A stretch of DNA of 10,832 bases, taken from positions 1-10,832 of the forward strand of contig CALFXQ010000359.1 in the NCBI GenBank assembly GCA_937958285.1, written 5' to 3'. Positions 1 through 6,258 of this stretch are shown one piece after another. A program made the translations under genes and the position numbers. Within the stretch, counting starts at the first letter, position 1; each line of letters opens with the position of its first letter. This DNA comes from an uncultured Fusibacter sp. (GTDB lineage: Bacteria > Bacillota > Clostridia > Peptostreptococcales > Acidaminobacteraceae). The notes below the pieces were generated by a model. That model made no database searches. It saw nothing but the letters and a program-made list of their open reading frames with translations, and was not told the DNA's origin.

Positions 1-291
1 AGGCAGCTGTTTGTCTGGATGCCACACAAGGCTGACTTTCTCGATGTGGGCAAAGAGGTTGTTGATGCGGCTGTATACATCGCTTAGCACGCTGTGTGCG
101 ATGGCATTTACGATGTGAGGACGATTTTGTTCGCGAATAAAGACAGAGTGATAACCCAAACGCCGAAGTGCGTCAACTCTTGATTGATGAAGGCGGCCAT
201 CGTCGAACAACTGCTCTACAAATTGACGATTGTAAATGGCTTGTGCTAAAAATTGGTCGGGTTTTACAAAATCTAAAGGTATATAGCGCAT
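1..291 (-). CDS. N-terminal part of an HD-GYP-associated protein (partial, runs off the left edge)
   Basis: Ninety-seven codons are visible, reading leftwards from an ATG at 291. The start is supported by an AGAGGA ribosome site (298-303, minus strand) six bases upstream. The protein begins MRYIPLDFVKPDQFLAQAIY, which lines up residue for residue with the start of the neighbouring HD-GYP protein (MRIIKTQFVPEGSQLGRTIY at 1953). The shared pattern is M-R-x-I, F-V, then A/T-I-Y, followed by a stretch ending in a valine/isoleucine-rich strand (HSVFIRE here, ILMLYIE there). This N-terminal region commonly precedes HD-GYP domains that degrade cyclic di-GMP. The catalytic HD and GYP motifs would lie beyond the left edge, so the enzymatic call is inferred from the paralogue. 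There is no signal peptide or membrane segment in the visible part. It is probably a cytoplasmic paralogue of the 874-1953 gene. Confidence 0.7.
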   Translation of the reverse strand, partial: MRYIPLDFVKPDQFLAQAIYNRQFVEQLFDDGRLHQSRVDALRRLGYHSVFIREQNRPHIVNAIAHSVLSDVYSRINNLFAHIEKVSLVWHPDKQLP

Positions 292-333
292 AGGGCGTCC
301 TCTATATTATTTTCTGGATGCTTGATACATTAG

Positions 334-372
334 TGTATATCCTATTTTAACCGATGTAGACAAGCTGTGCAA
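334..372 (-). promoter_or_regulatory. Possible sigma-A promoter(s) of the left-edge HD-GYP-like gene
   Basis: Two overlapping candidates read leftwards. One is TTGCAC (367-372), 17 bases, TAAAAT (344-349). The other is TTGTCT (358-363), 18 bases, TATACA (334-339). Each has one good and one weak hexamer. Either would give a leader of roughly 35-50 bases before the ATG at 291. This is pattern matching only. Confidence 0.35.
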
Positions 373-402
373 AATTAACTTGCAAAATTCACAGTGGAAT
401 TT

Positions 403-432
403 TTGAGATTATCTTGAAATCTAGGGTATAAA
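403..432 (+). promoter_or_regulatory. Sigma-A promoter of the PqqD-like gene
   Basis: TTGAGA (403-408) and TATAAA (427-432) are separated by 18 bases, and each matches the consensus in five of six positions. Transcription would start near 439, leaving a leader of about 47 bases. A small inverted repeat (AAAATTC at 384-390 and GAATTTT at 397-403) abuts the -35 hexamer. It could be an operator, but it is short and AT-rich. Confidence 0.5.
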
Positions 433-485
433 ATTTGGCGTAGTGCAATGCGCGCTAGTGCTCGCTAAATAATGGGAGATTATGC

Positions 486-839
486 ATGTTTAAACCAGTA
501 TTAGATCTAGGTTCGGCAAAGTACAACATCCTTTCACACCCTTCATCGGCACCTAGTCGAGGCATTGATTTTTCAAAGCCAAGTAGGCAACGACCTCAAG
601 TACAACAGGTGGTAGATGGCCCACACTTAAGTCTTTTCAATGTTCGAAGTGGTCATTGCTATCTTCTTTCTCCCTTGGGTAAAGAGGTGTGGAGTCGATT
701 GGTGGAGCCAATAACACTCGATGCTCTCGTGATGTCTTTACCTTCAAATTCCCGCAGTTCGAGTAAAGACCTTTATGATGGCGTGAAGCAGCTTTGCGGA
801 GAGTTGTACATGAATGGCTATATCGATCAAATTTATTGA
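486..839 (+). CDS. PqqD-like (RiPP recognition element-type) small protein, orphan
   Basis: 117 residues. The ATG at 486 follows a GGGAG ribosome site (474-478) by seven bases. Residues 1-40 are polar and look disordered. Residues 41-115 have the PqqD pattern: a V-V-D-G-P-H-L-S-L-F-N strand pair, then G-H-C-Y-L-L-S-P-L-G-K-E-V-W, which matches the family's 'L-N-x-x-G-x-x-I-W' segment. A helical region follows, ending in a leucine-rich helix and G-Y-I-D, like the family's 'L-x-x-x-G-L/Y-I'. PqqD-family domains bind leader peptides of ribosomally made, modified peptides, or occur as stand-alone proteins of unknown role. No radical SAM enzyme, precursor peptide or transporter is visible nearby, so a RiPP role is not supported by context. 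The gene stands alone on the plus strand between two minus-strand HD-GYP-type genes, with its own promoter and terminator. The family call rests on pattern recognition. No membrane segment is seen. Confidence 0.55.
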   Translation: MFKPVLDLGSAKYNILSHPSSAPSRGIDFSKPSRQRPQVQQVVDGPHLSLFNVRSGHCYLLSPLGKEVWSRLVEPITLDALVMSLPSNSRSSSKDLYDGVKQLCGELYMNGYIDQIY

Positions 840-848
840 AGCAAAAGA

Positions 849-875
849 AAACGCCTTGAACTGATCAAGGCGTTT
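849..875. terminator. Bidirectional intrinsic terminator between the PqqD-like and HD-GYP genes
   Basis: A perfect 11-bp stem (AAACGCCTTGA at 849-859 and TCAAGGCGTTT at 865-875) encloses the five-base loop ACTGA. On the minus strand the stem ends in AAACG...CGTTT followed by TTTCTTTTGC, a good U-rich tail. On the plus strand the tail is TTTATATAA. The stop codon of the HD-GYP gene (874-876) lies inside the stem, so one hairpin serves both convergent genes. Confidence 0.85.
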
Positions 876-1953
876 ATATAACACAATCAATAAAAAGTGT
901 TAGATTTTGCATTAGGTCGATAAAACTACTATCGGACACAATCTTCAACAAAGGACGTGTGGGTGAAATTTTACGACTTTCGACTACCAGTGCCTCTCGA
1001 CCATCTGACAATCTCACAAGACTGCCTTCTGGGTAAATATGAACCACCTTTAAAAGTGCCTTAACAACATTTTTATCAATTTTATACACGGCATCCGCGT
1101 ACAGAATATCTAGAATCTTATCGGGTGTCATGGCATCTCTGTAAATACGATGAGATCCCAGTGCGTTAAATATATCGGATACAGATGCAATTCTCGTCAA
1201 TAAATTGATTTCATCACTAAGGAGGCCGCTTGGGTACCCCGAGCCATCAAGGCGTTCGTGGTGATGGAGAATCATCTGTTTTACAAAACCGTGTATAGAC
1301 AGCACATCTCTAACGGCATTGTAGCCGTATAGCGGGTGCATTTTCATTTCTTCCCACTCCTCTGGATTTAGTGGGCCGTTTTTACTCACAATGCTCGCGT
1401 CAATATGGGCTTTGCCAATATCGTGTAAGAGACCACCCATGCCGAGCATTTTGACGGTTTTATAGTCGTAACCAAGGCTTTGACCCATAAGCATTGCTAA
1501 AACAGCGACATCTACACTGTGCCGATAAGTATATTGATCTACAGAGGCGATACTCAGAACCTGATAAAGCGTATCTGGATTTGTGCCGATGTCGTCGATG
1601 ATATCTTCGAGAACATGCTGTAGGGCGTCCATCAATTGGCTGTCGTAGATATAAGTCAAATCGGCTTCTTTTGGATTTTTAAAGCCAATTGCAGACCGCA
1701 AAACCTCAAAAACCTGCCTTACGACTTGAGTGCCCTTGTTTAATGTGATGTCTCTAATGGGCGAGGTCGGTTCTATGCCTTCGTATAAGGGGTCTTCTAT
1801 ATACAACATGAGGATATCTTCGTCAACGAGCCTAGACAGAAGTCGTGGCGTTAAAGTCGTACCTCTTGTTAGCAGTGGTAAACCATCTTCGCGGTAAATG
1901 GTTCGACCAAGTTGACTGCCTTCGGGTACAAATTGTGTTTTTATAATTCGCAT
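874..1953 (-). CDS. HD-GYP domain cyclic-di-GMP phosphodiesterase
   Basis: 359 residues from the ATG at 1953. An in-frame ATG at 1983 would add ten residues. I prefer 1953 because the product then begins MRIIKTQFVP, aligning with the start of the paralogue at 1-291. Neither start has a clear ribosome site. Residues 1-60 form the N-terminal region typical of this group, then a helical linker. The HD-GYP domain runs from about residue 130 to 300. It has the upstream R-H-S (H145), the HDIGK metal motif (177-181), MKMHP, HHHERLDGSGYP (230-241, containing GYP) and the region T-R-I-A-S-V-S-D-I-F-N-A-L. The usual 'S/T-D-R-x-Y-R' reads S-H-R-I-Y-R here, so one aspartate is histidine. A short beta-rich tail follows (about 305-359). 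The family hydrolyses cyclic di-GMP in the cytoplasm. The core metal and GYP residues are present, so I expect activity. No membrane or sensor domain is seen. Confidence 0.9.
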   Translation of the reverse strand: MRIIKTQFVPEGSQLGRTIYREDGLPLLTRGTTLTPRLLSRLVDEDILMLYIEDPLYEGIEPTSPIRDITLNKGTQVVRQVFEVLRSAIGFKNPKEADLTYIYDSQLMDALQHVLEDIIDDIGTNPDTLYQVLSIASVDQYTYRHSVDVAVLAMLMGQSLGYDYKTVKMLGMGGLLHDIGKAHIDASIVSKNGPLNPEEWEEMKMHPLYGYNAVRDVLSIHGFVKQMILHHHERLDGSGYPSGLLSDEINLLTRIASVSDIFNALGSHRIYRDAMTPDKILDILYADAVYKIDKNVVKALLKVVHIYPEGSLVRLSDGREALVVESRKISPTRPLLKIVSDSSFIDLMQNLTLFIDCVI

Positions 1954-1983
1954 ATATTTATACCAGAAATACACAACATGCAT

Positions 1984-2102
1984 GTGGTTTTAAGAGTTAT
2001 CATGAGTCATCTCGCTTCTTGAGTTATAAATTTAATAATGTAAAAGGATATGTTAAAATAAGACTAAGAAATAATGAGTTCTAAGCACTTGATCTTATGA
2101 AT
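1984..2102. other. Intergenic spacer between the HD-GYP gene and tRNA-Thr
   Basis: AT-rich spacer that must hold the divergent start signals of the HD-GYP gene (minus) and the tRNA (plus). I found no convincing -35/-10 pair for either. GAGTTAT occurs twice in direct orientation (1994-2000 and 2021-2027). No ORF, RNA structure or mobile-element trace is apparent. Confidence 0.5.
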
Positions 2103-2177
2103 GCTTTGTTAGCTCAGAGGTAGAGCAGCTGATTCGTAATCAGCAGGTCGGGGGTTCAATTCCCCCACAAAGCTCCA
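2103..2177 (+). tRNA. tRNA-Thr (anticodon CGT)
   Basis: Full cloverleaf. The acceptor stem pairs GCTTTGT with ACAAAGC (7 bp). The D arm pairs GCTC with GAGC. The anticodon stem pairs GCTGA with TCAGC around the loop TTCGTAA, giving anticodon CGT for the threonine codon ACG. The T arm pairs GGGGG with CCCCC around TTCAATT. The discriminator base is T2174 and CCA is encoded (2175-2177). It is a single tRNA upstream of pepF in the same direction, with no terminator between them, so read-through is possible. No attachment-site duplication or integrase is visible beside it. Confidence 0.97.
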
Positions 2178-2220
2178 AGTTAAATTGCTTACATTCAGTA
2201 GACTCAGAAAAAAATACATA

Positions 2221-2235
2221 TGGTTATTATAACCA
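2221..2235. repeat. Perfect 15-base palindrome just upstream of the pepF ribosome site
   Basis: TGGTTAT and ATAACCA flank a central T. The palindrome ends three bases before the AAGGAG ribosome site of pepF. The arms are too close together for a stable hairpin loop, so if functional it is more likely a protein-binding operator. Confidence 0.4.
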
Positions 2236-2249
2236 AAAAGGAGCCTTTC

Positions 2250-4067
2250 ATGCAATGGGATTTATCACAGTTATATAGAGGATTTCAAGATGATGCATTC
2301 TTAAAGGACTTTGGCAAGTACGAAGACATGACCGAAGCGTTCTTAAAGTGGGGCAAACAGGTCCCAGAGCAGGTCGATTTACAAAAGGTCGATATAAAAA
2401 AGGTCGATATAAACCTCGTCACAACGTATATTGAACAAGTGAACGCACTCAAATTATTGGCATCGCGACTCTATCAATTTGCTTCGCTGAGCGCCGCAAC
2501 CGATGCCAATCATTTAGATGCCAAAACCTATCAAGAGAAGATCGGCAAGCTAACCAAAGCTCAAACAGAGCCGCAGGTTCGCTTTCAACGTTGGCTATGT
2601 GCATTAAAAGACGATGCCTTCGAGACTTTAAAATTAAGTTCACCGCTGATTTCAGAACATGCTTATTATCTGGCTCATCTTCGATTAGAAGGCAAGCACA
2701 TGTTGGGTTTAGAGGCAGAAGTTGTACTGGCGCGTTTAAAAAGCAATGGTTCCGAAGCCTGGAGTCAATTGCAAGCACAACTCACCGCCAACTTAATGGT
2801 CCCTATCCATATTGAGAATCAGCCCGATTTCCTTCCGCTTCAGGCCGTGAGGAACTTAGCATTTAGCTCCGATGCCCACACAAGAAAAATGGGGTTCGAA
2901 TTTGAACTTGCCGCATACCCGTCAATTGCTCCCGTATCTGCAGCTGCTTTAAATGCAATTAAGGGTGAAGTTTTAGTTGAATCCGAAATGCGCGGATTTA
3001 GTTCACCACTAGATAAAACACTTTCAGATGCACATTTAAACAAGCAAACGCTAGATGTCATGTTAGAATCGGTTCAGAATTTCTTGCCCATCTTGCAAGC
3101 CTATCAAAAAAAGAAGGCACAACTCTTGGGTCGCCAACAGGGTCTTCCATTTTTCGACATTCATGCTCCCCTTCATGTTTCCTCTGAAGTTTATACATTT
3201 GAGCGCGCAAAAGAAATGGTGCTTAATGCATTTTCAACCTTTAGCCCAGACTTAGCTACTTTTGCATTAGATGCATTTGAGGGCAATTGGATAGATGTGG
3301 CTCCCAAAAAAGGCAAGCGTTCGGGTGCATTTTGCTCTGGCATTCATGGCATCAAAGAAAGTCGAGTGCTTCTAAACTTCACAGGGTCGTTAAACAACGT
3401 AATCACGCTCGCTCACGAGTTGGGACATGGCTATCACGGGCGACAGATTTTTAACCAAACACCTTTGAATGGTAGTTACAGTATGCCGGTGGCAGAAACA
3501 GCGTCAATTTTTTGTGAGACAATCTTAAAGCAGCAACTTATCGCTCAAGCTGAAGAACATGCATTGCTCGGGATTCTAGATGCTTCCATTCAAGGATATG
3601 CACAGACGATTATGGACATTTACTCGCGATATCTCTTCGAAACCGATGTTTTTGACAAGCGAGCAAATGCTGCCTTGAGTGTGGAGCAATTAAATGAAAT
3701 GATGATTAAGGCGCAAAAGCGTGCTTATGGCGATGCATTAGACCCAGATACACATCATCCCTATATGTGGGTGAACAAAGTGCATTATTATTATCCTCAA
3801 AGAAATTTCTACAATTTCCCTTATACATTTGGGTTGTTATTTGCTAAGGGCTTATATGCTGAATATAAAAATGAAGGTGAATCATTTGTATCTAAATACC
3901 GCCATATGCTTGAAATGACAGGTCAAAATTCAGTAGAAGAAATTGCACAACTACTTGGCATTGACATTCAGAAAAAGGCATTCTGGGATAGCGCTCTAGA
4001 TGTGATTCACAGCGAAATACGTTTGTTTATGGAACATGCAGATAAGTTGCTTGCACAAAAAAGTTGA
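2250..4067 (+). CDS. pepF: Oligoendopeptidase F, M3 family zinc metallopeptidase
   Basis: 605 residues from the ATG at 2250. I chose it over the in-frame ATG at 2220 because AAGGAG (2238-2243) sits six bases before it, while the 2220 ATG has no ribosome site. The length is normal for PepF (about 600). The active-site motif HELGH lies at residues 389-393 (A-H-E-L-G-H-G-Y-H-G-R). H389 and H393 are the expected zinc ligands, E390 the catalytic base and E416 (V-A-E-T-A-S-I-F-C-E) the expected third ligand. The C-terminal H-Y-Y-Y-P-Q-R-N-F-Y-N-F-P-Y-T-F-G region is the substrate-binding signature of this family. No signal peptide, so it is cytoplasmic. PepF cuts short oligopeptides. Near the N-terminus (residues 42-55) the repeated pentad K-V-D-I-K comes from a 15-base tandem repeat. 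The next gene starts 33 bases after the stop with no terminator between, suggesting cotranscription. Confidence 0.95.
   Translation: MQWDLSQLYRGFQDDAFLKDFGKYEDMTEAFLKWGKQVPEQVDLQKVDIKKVDINLVTTYIEQVNALKLLASRLYQFASLSAATDANHLDAKTYQEKIGKLTKAQTEPQVRFQRWLCALKDDAFETLKLSSPLISEHAYYLAHLRLEGKHMLGLEAEVVLARLKSNGSEAWSQLQAQLTANLMVPIHIENQPDFLPLQAVRNLAFSSDAHTRKMGFEFELAAYPSIAPVSAAALNAIKGEVLVESEMRGFSSPLDKTLSDAHLNKQTLDVMLESVQNFLPILQAYQKKKAQLLGRQQGLPFFDIHAPLHVSSEVYTFERAKEMVLNAFSTFSPDLATFALDAFEGNWIDVAPKKGKRSGAFCSGIHGIKESRVLLNFTGSLNNVITLAHELGHGYHGRQIFNQTPLNGSYSMPVAETASIFCETILKQQLIAQAEEHALLGILDASIQGYAQTIMDIYSRYLFETDVFDKRANAALSVEQLNEMMIKAQKRAYGDALDPDTHHPYMWVNKVHYYYPQRNFYNFPYTFGLLFAKGLYAEYKNEGESFVSKYRHMLEMTGQNSVEEIAQLLGIDIQKKAFWDSALDVIHSEIRLFMEHADKLLAQKS
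2371..2415 (+). repeat. Three-copy 15-base tandem repeat inside pepF
   Basis: Units at 2371-2385, 2386-2400 and 2401-2415 all begin AGGTCGAT and differ at a few of the later bases. The unit is a multiple of three, so changes in copy number keep the frame and add or remove a K-V-D-I-K-type pentad at residues 42-55. Confidence 0.85.
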
Positions 4068-4100
4068 TTTCGTATGACGCAAATAAGCTGGAGGAATGCA

Positions 4101-6233
4101 ATGACTAAAAGTCATGTGCTGCGATTAGTGATGATGTTGGCATTGGTGGTTACATTGTTTTCAGTGACTTTGGGTGATCATAATATCCATGCCTACGCTG
4201 CTGATAATTCTGAAAAACAGGCTTTGTTTACAGATGAAGATTTGAAGTGGTTAGCGGCGCATCCTGTAATAAAAGTTGCGCCCGATCCCGACTATGCACC
4301 TGTGGAGTATTTTGATGCAGGTACATTTAAAGGGATTTCTATCGATTATTTCAACGCTATAGCGCATACTTATCATATAAATTTTCAGTTTGTTCCTTAT
4401 AATAATTGGTCTGAAGTTCTAGCTGCTGCAAAAGATGGCGATGTGCATATGATTTCAGCTGCTGTTGCTACTGAAAAACGCTCTGAGTATCTTAATTTTA
4501 CAGATGCTTACTTAACAATGCCGACTAAGATGTTTATTCGATCAGACTCCAATGCGCTTGGCGGTTTGCATCGGCTAAAAGGCAAGCGCATCGCTTCAAT
4601 AAGGGGATATTCAACTTCAGAATATCTTTCATTAGTGGCGCCAGAAGTAGAAATCATTCTCGTCGACAATATTGAAGAAGGGTTATCTCGACTGTCACTG
4701 GGAGAAATAGACGGCTTTCTCGGCGATCGTGGTCAAGTGGGATTCTATCTGAACCAGCTGAATATGGGCAATATCGTTCTCGATCAAACCGTGGACTTCG
4801 ATTTCCCATTCAATTTATCTGTTGCAGTTATAAAATCCGAACCCGAACTCCTAAGCATCATGCAAAAGATAGTCAAGTCATTTCCACAGGCTAAGCTTGA
4901 AGAAATTAAGAGAAGTTGGCTAAAATCCGAGTGGTATGCCTCTGGGATTTCAAGAGGCACACTATTGATATTTGGCGTTGCTAGCATCGTTGGCGTATTG
5001 ACGGTTTTTGCCTTTGCGATTTGGAATAAGATTTTGCATAAGCGCGTTTTGATACAGACGAGAACTCTTGAAGAAGAACTGAATAAGAGCAGGACTCTCG
5101 AACAGCAAATGCGCATTTTAATCGATACAATTCCCTATCCAATATTCACAAAAAATTCAGAATTTCGATTTGTGACAGTGAATAAAGCATATGCAGATTT
5201 TTTTGGACTACAACCTTCAGACTTTGAAGGGGTTTTCGATCAATCCGTCTATCAACAGAATGCACAAACGCCTTTGAATCGCTATCGCGCACTTGAAGAG
5301 CAGGTGTTGAAGAAACAAGAACCTGCAATGATTGAAGACTACTATCTCGTCGATAAAAGTGGAAATGGACATCATTACAAATTGCTAAAAGTACCGTGTC
5401 CAATGATGGATTATACCTCAACTGGGATTTTGGCAATTGCCGTGGATATATCGGAACTCAAGACGATAGAACAGGAGAGGCTCGATAGTTTAAATCGCCT
5501 AGTGACGAATATAGCTACGCAGATCAACACCCCACTTGGCAATGTCATTTCAAGCCTAAGTTATTTGCAGTTTCAACATTTAGAACTTTTAAATGCCAGA
5601 AGTCAGCAGACGCTTACACAAACCCATTTGCAACGTTATCAAGATGCCGTAGGCGAAGTGTGTGAAATTGGAATTAAGGGTATGCAACGCATACAGGCCA
5701 TTATGGATGCCTTTGCATCGCTAGCACTGTTGCAGGAACATGGCGAGCATGAAAAAATACACCTTTACGATTTGTTGAGTATAGTAATCGCCTCTAAGCG
5801 CAACAGTTTTAACTTTTCATTCTCAGTAGATGTACCTGAGCAGTTGGTTGTGTATGGCGCTCCTAAAGTCTTCGAAGAAGTATTTACTAGAATCATTGAC
5901 AATGCTATCGAACACGCCTTTAGAATAAAGCATGATTCTGTTTTTTCTCAATACAAAGAAAGCATTTTGAAGGTTTATTATGATGATATAGGCGATTTGC
6001 ACCAACTGAGGTTTTGCGATAATGGTATGGGAATCACCCAAGAAAAAATTCATCGAGTCTTAGATCCTCTTTATTCAACGACCCTTCATTTAGGTAGTCT
6101 TGGAATTGGGTTGAGTATTTCATCTAGCTTAGTTCGAGAAGTATTGGGCGGGAATCTTACCATACAAAATCACAGCGAGGGTGGTTTAGAAGTCGCTATA
6201 ACATTTAAAAAAACAACGCATATAAACTTGTAG
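4101..6233 (+). CDS. Sensor histidine-kinase-like protein with periplasmic solute-binding and PAS domains; phosphoacceptor histidine missing
   Basis: 710 residues from the ATG at 4101, six bases after GGAGG. The in-frame ATG at 4074 has no ribosome site. Residues 1-34 form a signal peptide ending A-Y-A-A. Residues 42-278 form a family-3 solute-binding domain (V-I-K-V-A-P-D-P-D-Y-A-P-V-E-Y-F, F-K-G-I-S-I-D-Y, A-A-V-A-T-E-K-R), of the kind that binds amino acids. One membrane helix follows (about 285-309), then a short coiled coil and a PAS domain (about 337-455). The kinase dimerisation helix (462-545) has A-T-Q-I-N-T-P-L-G (472-480) where relatives have A-H-E-I-N-T-P-L-G, so the phosphoacceptor His is T473 and the next Glu is Q474. 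The ATPase domain keeps N601 (D-N-A-I-E-H-A), D-N-G-M-G (640-644) and G-S-L-G-I-G-L-S (665-672). No response regulator is adjacent. It may be a pseudokinase, a phosphatase or a partner subunit. The periplasmic ligand is probably an amino acid (inference). Confidence 0.88.
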   Translation: MTKSHVLRLVMMLALVVTLFSVTLGDHNIHAYAADNSEKQALFTDEDLKWLAAHPVIKVAPDPDYAPVEYFDAGTFKGISIDYFNAIAHTYHINFQFVPYNNWSEVLAAAKDGDVHMISAAVATEKRSEYLNFTDAYLTMPTKMFIRSDSNALGGLHRLKGKRIASIRGYSTSEYLSLVAPEVEIILVDNIEEGLSRLSLGEIDGFLGDRGQVGFYLNQLNMGNIVLDQTVDFDFPFNLSVAVIKSEPELLSIMQKIVKSFPQAKLEEIKRSWLKSEWYASGISRGTLLIFGVASIVGVLTVFAFAIWNKILHKRVLIQTRTLEEELNKSRTLEQQMRILIDTIPYPIFTKNSEFRFVTVNKAYADFFGLQPSDFEGVFDQSVYQQNAQTPLNRYRALEEQVLKKQEPAMIEDYYLVDKSGNGHHYKLLKVPCPMMDYTSTGILAIAVDISELKTIEQERLDSLNRLVTNIATQINTPLGNVISSLSYLQFQHLELLNARSQQTLTQTHLQRYQDAVGEVCEIGIKGMQRIQAIMDAFASLALLQEHGEHEKIHLYDLLSIVIASKRNSFNFSFSVDVPEQLVVYGAPKVFEEVFTRIIDNAIEHAFRIKHDSVFSQYKESILKVYYDDIGDLHQLRFCDNGMGITQEKIHRVLDPLYSTTLHLGSLGIGLSISSSLVREVLGGNLTIQNHSEGGLEVAITFKKTTHINL

Positions 6234-6258
6234 TTAAAAGTTTATAAGCGTTGTTTTT
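6209..6258. terminator. Bidirectional terminator shared by the sensor and dipeptidase genes
   Basis: Arms at 6214-6229 and 6238-6253 pair over 16 positions with a single central mismatch, enclosing an eight-base loop. A run of A residues ends at 6213 and a run of T begins at 6254, so the hairpin has a U tract on either strand. It lies across the last codons of the sensor gene, both stop codons (6231-6233 plus, 6234-6236 minus) and the last codons of the dipeptidase gene. The two genes are therefore exactly adjacent and share one terminator. Confidence 0.85.

Noticed and set aside
318..350. Short plus-strand ORF of ten codons starting at an ATG in the left intergenic region
   Set aside because: No ribosome site, very short, and it overlaps the likely promoter region of the minus-strand gene. 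I saw no sign that it is a RiPP precursor.
2103..2177. tRNA gene as an integration site for a mobile element
   Set aside because: No integrase, no repeat of the tRNA 3' end and no foreign-looking genes follow; the downstream genes look like ordinary metabolism.
2220..2249. Upstream start for PepF at 2220
   Set aside because: There is no ribosome site, and the added residues overlap the palindrome and the AAGGAG that serves the ATG at 2250.
4074..4100. Upstream start for the sensor protein at 4074
   Set aside because: No ribosome site; it would place nine polar residues before the signal peptide, while the ATG at 4101 has GGAGG six bases upstream.
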